Origin: Tychonema bourrellyi FEM_GT703
GTDB taxonomy: Bacteria; Cyanobacteriota; Cyanobacteriia; Cyanobacteriales; Microcoleaceae
Assembly (NCBI RefSeq): GCF_002412335.2
Contig: NZ_NXIB02000077.1
Location: 1 to 34,296 of the forward strand
Direction: 5' to 3'
Length of the DNA: 34,296 nucleotides
This document shows positions 30,522-34,296 of this stretch, one piece after another. The position numbers and the translations under genes were made by a program. Within the stretch, counting starts at the first letter, position 1; every line of letters starts with the position of its first letter. The notes beneath the pieces are model-generated. The model saw only the letters and a program-made list of their open reading frames with translations. It had not been told where the DNA came from and made no database searches.

Positions 30522-33500
30522 ATGGAAGCAAAATCTTACAAAGACACCGTAAACCTGCCCCAAACCAAGTTTGAAATGCGCGCCAACGCCGTCAAACGGG
30601 AACCGGAATTGCAACAATTTTGGGCTGACGAACAAATCTACGATCGCCTTTCGGAAAATAATCCAGGAGAGTTGTTCATCCTCCACGACGGCCCGCCCTA
30701 CGCCAACGGTCAACTCCACATCGGCCACGCCCTCAACAAAATCCTCAAAGATTTCATCAACCGCTACCAAATGTTGTGCGGCAAAAAAGTCCGCTACGTT
30801 CCCGGTTGGGATTGTCATGGATTGCCGATCGAACTTAAAGTCTTACAAGACATGAAATCAGCCGATCGGCTCAATCTTACCCCGATCGAACTCCGTCGCA
30901 AAGCCGCCGCCTTCGCCCAACAAACCGTCGAACAACAACGCGCCTCCTTCAAAACCTACGGCGTTTGGGGCGACTGGGAACACCCCTATTTAACCCTGAA
31001 GCCAGAATACGAAGCCGCCCAAATCGGTGTATTCGGTCAAATGGTACTCAAAGGCTACATCTACCGTGGCTTTAAACCTGTTCACTGGAGCCCCAGTTCC
31101 AAAACCGCCCTCGCCGAAGCCGAATTAGAATATCCTGAAGGCCACACTTCGCGTAGCATCTACGTTGGCTTCCATGTGAGAATTTTGTCAAAATCTTTGG
31201 AATCGAACCTCAATCGCTATATGTCGAGCCTCTGGGCAGCGATTTGGACGACTACTCCTTGGACAATTCCGGCCAACTTGGCGATCGCCGTCAATCCCGA
31301 ATTGGATTACGCGGTGGTGGAACCGCCGGAAAATTCTAACATCGCCCAACAATTCATGTTAGTTGCTGTCGATGCGGTCGATCGACTATCGGCAACTTTT
31401 AATACAGAATTAAAAATACTGGCGACTTTCAAAGGCAAAGAATTAGAAGGTTGTACTTACAAACATCCATTGTTCGATCGCGAAAGCCCGATCGTGGCTG
31501 GCGGCGATTACATTACCGCTGATTCCGGGACGGGATTAGTACACACCGCACCGGGCCACGGACAAGAAGACTTTATCGTCGGAAAACGCTGCGGTTTGCC
31601 TGTTTTAACTCCCGTAGATGAAAATGGAAACTTCACCGCAGAAGCCGGAGTATTCGCAGGTTTAAATGTCCTCGGAAACGGCAATGGCGCAGTGATTGAT
31701 GCCCTTGCAGAAGCGAATTGTTTGATTAAAGAGGAAAGTTACGCTCACTCTTATCCTTACGATTGGCGCACTAAAAAGCCGACAATTTTTCGGGCGACGG
31801 AACAATGGTTTGCTTCGGTGGAAGGGTTTCGTGATGAAGCATTAAAAGCCATTTCTAGTGTGAATTGGATTCCCGCCCAAGGGGAAAATCGGATTACTGC
31901 AATGGTAGGCGATCGATCGGATTGGTGCATTTCTCGTCAGCGGACTTGGGGCGTTCCGATTCCCGTATTTTACGACGAAGAAACTAACGAACCGCTACTG
32001 AATGCAGAAACGATCGCCCACGTACAAGCAATTATTGCTGACAAAGGTTCCGATGCTTGGTGGGAATTGTCGATCGCCGAATTACTGCCGGAATCTTACC
32101 GCAATAACGGCCGCACTTACCGCAAGGGAACCGACACGATGGATGTGTGGTTTGACTCTGGTTCTTCTTGGGCCGCAGTCGCAAAAGGGCGATCGGAATT
32201 GAACTATCCTGCTGATATGTATTTGGAAGGTTCAGACCAACATCGCGGTTGGTTTCAATCCAGCTTACTCACCAGCGTAGCAACTAACGGCGTTGCTCCT
32301 TACAAAACAGTTTTGACTCACGGTTTTGTGCTGGATGAAAAAGGCCGCAAGATGAGCAAATCTGAAGGAAATGTCGTCGATCCGGCGGCGGTAATTAAGG
32401 AATACGGCGCCGATGTTTTGCGATTGTGGGTGTCTTCGGTAGACTATTCCGCCGATGTACCTTTGGGCAAAAACATTCTGAAACAGCAGTCGGATGTTTA
32501 CCGCAAGATTCGCAATACAGCTAAGTTTTTGCTGGGGAATTTGCATGACTTTGATCCGGCAAAAGATGCCGTACCTTACGAGGAATTGCCGGAACTCGAT
32601 CGCTATATGCTGCACAGAATGGGCGAAGTTTTTGCGGAAGTGAAAGATGCTTTTGATAGTTTCCAATTTTCTCGATTTTTCCAAACTGTGCTGAATTTCT
32701 GCACGGTGGATTTGTCTAATTTTTATCTGGATATTGCCAAGGATCGACTGTACATCAGCGCTACGGATGCTCACCGCCGCCGCAGTTGTCAGACGGTGAT
32801 TGCGATCGCTGTGGAGAATCTAGCAAAGGCGATCGCACCTGTGTTGTGCCACATGGCTGAGGATATTTGGCAATACATTCCCTATCCAACTCCGTATAAA
32901 TCAGTGTTTGAATCGGGTTGGGTGGAATTGGATGCTTCATGGCATAATCCAGAATTGGCGACTCGCTGGCAATATTTGCGGCAAGTGCGCGGGGAAGTTA
33001 ACAAGGTTTTGGAACAGGCTAGGATTCAAAAGACGATCGGCTCTTCTTTGGAAGCTAAGGTTTTATTGTATGTTCCTGATGCTGAAAAAAGGCTGCAATT
33101 GCAAGGTTTGAATCCTAGTAGTGAAGGATTGATGGATTATGTGCGATCGCAAAATTCAATCATCGAGTTAGCAGCAGCAGAAAAAGCCAAAGCAGCACAA
33201 TATCAAGAGGAAGAAAAAGCCGCCAATGTTGCCAAGGTCTTGACAGGAACGACAATTCATGTTGAGGCAGAAACGATCGAAAAGGGCGATCGACCTTCGG
33301 TCGTTATCGAATATTCTGCCATTGAACCGTCGGTTACAGATTCGCAGCCGACCTTCGATTTCGATAAAGTCGCTCAGTTTGTGGCGAATTTACCTACCTA
33401 CGCGGGCAATTTATTCACAGAATACCAAAAAGTATTTGTAACAGTTGGGTTGATCGCCTCAGTGTTGGTAACGGCTAGAATAACCGCCCGGATGTTGGAT

Positions 33501-34103
33501 ACGATGAATCAGATTCCCTTGTTGGGAGGAGTTTTGGAAATCGTCGGTATCCTATTCACAATGTGGTTTGCTTTCCGTTATCTATTGTTTGCGGACAACC
33601 GTCAAGAAATTGCAGAGAAAATCAGTCTGCTGACAGCAGATGTGGTAGGAAAAACTACCGCGACTGGACTAGGTGAAAAAGATGCGATCGCACTAGAAAG
33701 CCTAGTCGAATCAGGGATTGTCGAAACACCTGAAATCTCCACAATCCTACGGTCAAAACCAGTGGAAACAGTGATTGTAGCCATACCTGAAATCCCCAAA
33801 ACAGAAGTAATTGCAGTTGTACCCGAATCAATACCTGTAATGCCTGATTCTAAAATGGTAGGAAATGGTGTTGATGAATTGCGTTATTTGTTTATTACTT
33901 CGGAAGTGGAACTAATAGAATCGAATGTGGTTCTGCAAGAATTGCCTTACAGTTTCCAGTCTCCAGAGTTGGCGATTGGTGTTGTCAAAGCAAATGGCGA
34001 AAAGTGCGATCGATGCTGGAATTATTCTACTCATGTCGGAGAGTCGATCGAACATCCGCTAATTTGTGAACGCTGCGTTTCAGCAGTGGCTGGGGAATTT
34101 TAA
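30522..34103 (+). CDS. ileS: Isoleucyl-tRNA synthetase with CAAD membrane domain
   Basis: A 1193-residue class I synthetase that charges tRNA-Ile. The HIGH motif is at 66-69 ([13 protein letters not shown]) and KMSKS at 610-614. The editing domain (about 195-400) carries [12 protein letters not shown]. The C-terminal zinc motif (CDRCWNYS near 1162, then CERC) is intact. The extra 230 or so residues over a usual IleRS lie between the anticodon-binding part and the zinc finger. They hold a CAAD domain (about 940-1040) with two hydrophobic helices ([17 protein letters not shown] and [20 protein letters not shown]). CAAD is known in cyanobacterial synthetases and anchors them to thylakoid membranes. 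I start at ATG 30522 rather than an in-frame TTG at 30513. It appears monocistronic. Confidence 0.96.
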   Translation: MEAKSYKDTVNLPQTKFEMRANAVKREPELQQFWADEQIYDRLSENNPGELFILHDGPPYANGQLHIGHALNKILKDFINRYQMLCGKKVRYVPGWDCHGLPIELKVLQDMKSADRLNLTPIELRRKAAAFAQQTVEQQRASFKTYGVWGDWEHPYLTLKPEYEAAQIGVFGQMVLKGYIYRGFKPVHWSPSSKTALAEAELEYPEGHTSRSIYVGFHVRILSKSLESNLNRYMSSLWAAIWTTTPWTIPANLAIAVNPELDYAVVEPPENSNIAQQFMLVAVDAVDRLSATFNTELKILATFKGKELEGCTYKHPLFDRESPIVAGGDYITADSGTGLVHTAPGHGQEDFIVGKRCGLPVLTPVDENGNFTAEAGVFAGLNVLGNGNGAVIDALAEANCLIKEESYAHSYPYDWRTKKPTIFRATEQWFASVEGFRDEALKAISSVNWIPAQGENRITAMVGDRSDWCISRQRTWGVPIPVFYDEETNEPLLNAETIAHVQAIIADKGSDAWWELSIAELLPESYRNNGRTYRKGTDTMDVWFDSGSSWAAVAKGRSELNYPADMYLEGSDQHRGWFQSSLLTSVATNGVAPYKTVLTHGFVLDEKGRKMSKSEGNVVDPAAVIKEYGADVLRLWVSSVDYSADVPLGKNILKQQSDVYRKIRNTAKFLLGNLHDFDPAKDAVPYEELPELDRYMLHRMGEVFAEVKDAFDSFQFSRFFQTVLNFCTVDLSNFYLDIAKDRLYISATDAHRRRSCQTVIAIAVENLAKAIAPVLCHMAEDIWQYIPYPTPYKSVFESGWVELDASWHNPELATRWQYLRQVRGEVNKVLEQARIQKTIGSSLEAKVLLYVPDAEKRLQLQGLNPSSEGLMDYVRSQNSIIELAAAEKAKAAQYQEEEKAANVAKVLTGTTIHVEAETIEKGDRPSVVIEYSAIEPSVTDSQPTFDFDKVAQFVANLPTYAGNLFTEYQKVFVTVGLIASVLVTARITARMLDTMNQIPLLGGVLEIVGILFTMWFAFRYLLFADNRQEIAEKISLLTADVVGKTTATGLGEKDAIALESLVESGIVETPEISTILRSKPVETVIVAIPEIPKTEVIAVVPESIPVMPDSKMVGNGVDELRYLFITSEVELIESNVVLQELPYSFQSPELAIGVVKANGEKCDRCWNYSTHVGESIEHPLICERCVSAVAGEF

Positions 34104-34115
34104 CGGCTGAAAAAT

Positions 34116-34296
34116 TAGGACACGGCAGTGCCCATTAGTGTCAACTTAAGCTCAAGCCCAGTCAGAGACTTTTGTTTGACTATTAAATCTAGATCCCCCC
34201 TAGCCCCCCTTAAGAAGGGGGGGACAGGAGTCTTCTCAAAGTCCCCCTTCTTAAGGGGGATTTAGGGGGATCTGGACTAGGATATAAACGAGATTT
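34116..34296. mobile_element. MITE-like element, copy 2 (cut by window end)
   Basis: Starts TAGGACACGGCAGTGCCC and continues as a close match to the reverse complement of 20146-20380, including the CCCCCCTTAAGAAGGGGG palindrome. The right terminal repeat lies beyond the window. Confidence 0.85.

Noticed and set aside
32265..32774. 169-codon open frame opposite ileS
   Set aside because: It is a shadow of the synthetase coding frame with no recognisable features.

Overview
The window comes from a filamentous cyanobacterium, most likely of the Oscillatoria/Microcoleus type. The evidence is the very frequent HIP1 octamer GCGATCGC, a gene for photosynthetic NDH-1 subunit NdhF next to an RbcR-type LysR regulator, an isoleucyl-tRNA synthetase carrying a cyanobacterial CAAD membrane domain, a Cys-motif Ser/Thr kinase, and intergenic regions full of heptamer arrays and palindromic repeats. 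No rRNA, tRNA or CRISPR array was recognised.

Layout. Positions 1-4400 hold a small hypothetical gene, a solo TnpB (IS200/IS605-type) element, a type II NAD(P)H dehydrogenase (NdbB-like) and a HAD-like hydrolase. Positions 4500-13450 form the least familiar block: a membrane-anchored hypothetical protein, an asparagine-synthetase-like amide ligase without the glutaminase cysteine, a LysA-fold protein that has lost both the PLP lysine and the catalytic cysteine, a tandem pair of zinc-ribbon/membrane/Toprim-like proteins, and on the opposite strand a second asparagine-synthetase-like protein. A membrane-attached Ser/Thr kinase follows. I infer that the two ligase-like genes and the LysA-like gene belong to one undescribed pathway; the product is unknown.

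Positions 15100-20140 are largely core photosynthetic metabolism: a tnpB-less IS605-like remnant, rbcR, a large palindrome enclosing heptamer repeats, a divergent NnrU-family gene, a thioredoxin-like gene and ndhF. Positions 20140-24000 hold a MITE-like element, a large C39-like peptidase protein built from a 355-residue internal duplication, and a 1-Cys-looking peroxiredoxin Q.

Positions 24100-29300 look like a small defence island with lower GC than its surroundings. It has an AAA ATPase + DUF4276 (Toprim-like) operon, a HicB-like antitoxin broken by a stop codon, a DUF433/DUF5615 toxin-antitoxin pair, an NB-ARC STAND ATPase and a tiny glycine-rich membrane protein. The ATPase operon and the broken HicB gene share an almost identical promoter block. 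The remainder holds a cyanobacterial hypothetical gene, a three-hairpin repeat element beside a gene fragment, ileS with its CAAD insertion, and a MITE copy cut by the window end.

All calls come from reading the sequence and remembered family motifs; no database search was run.
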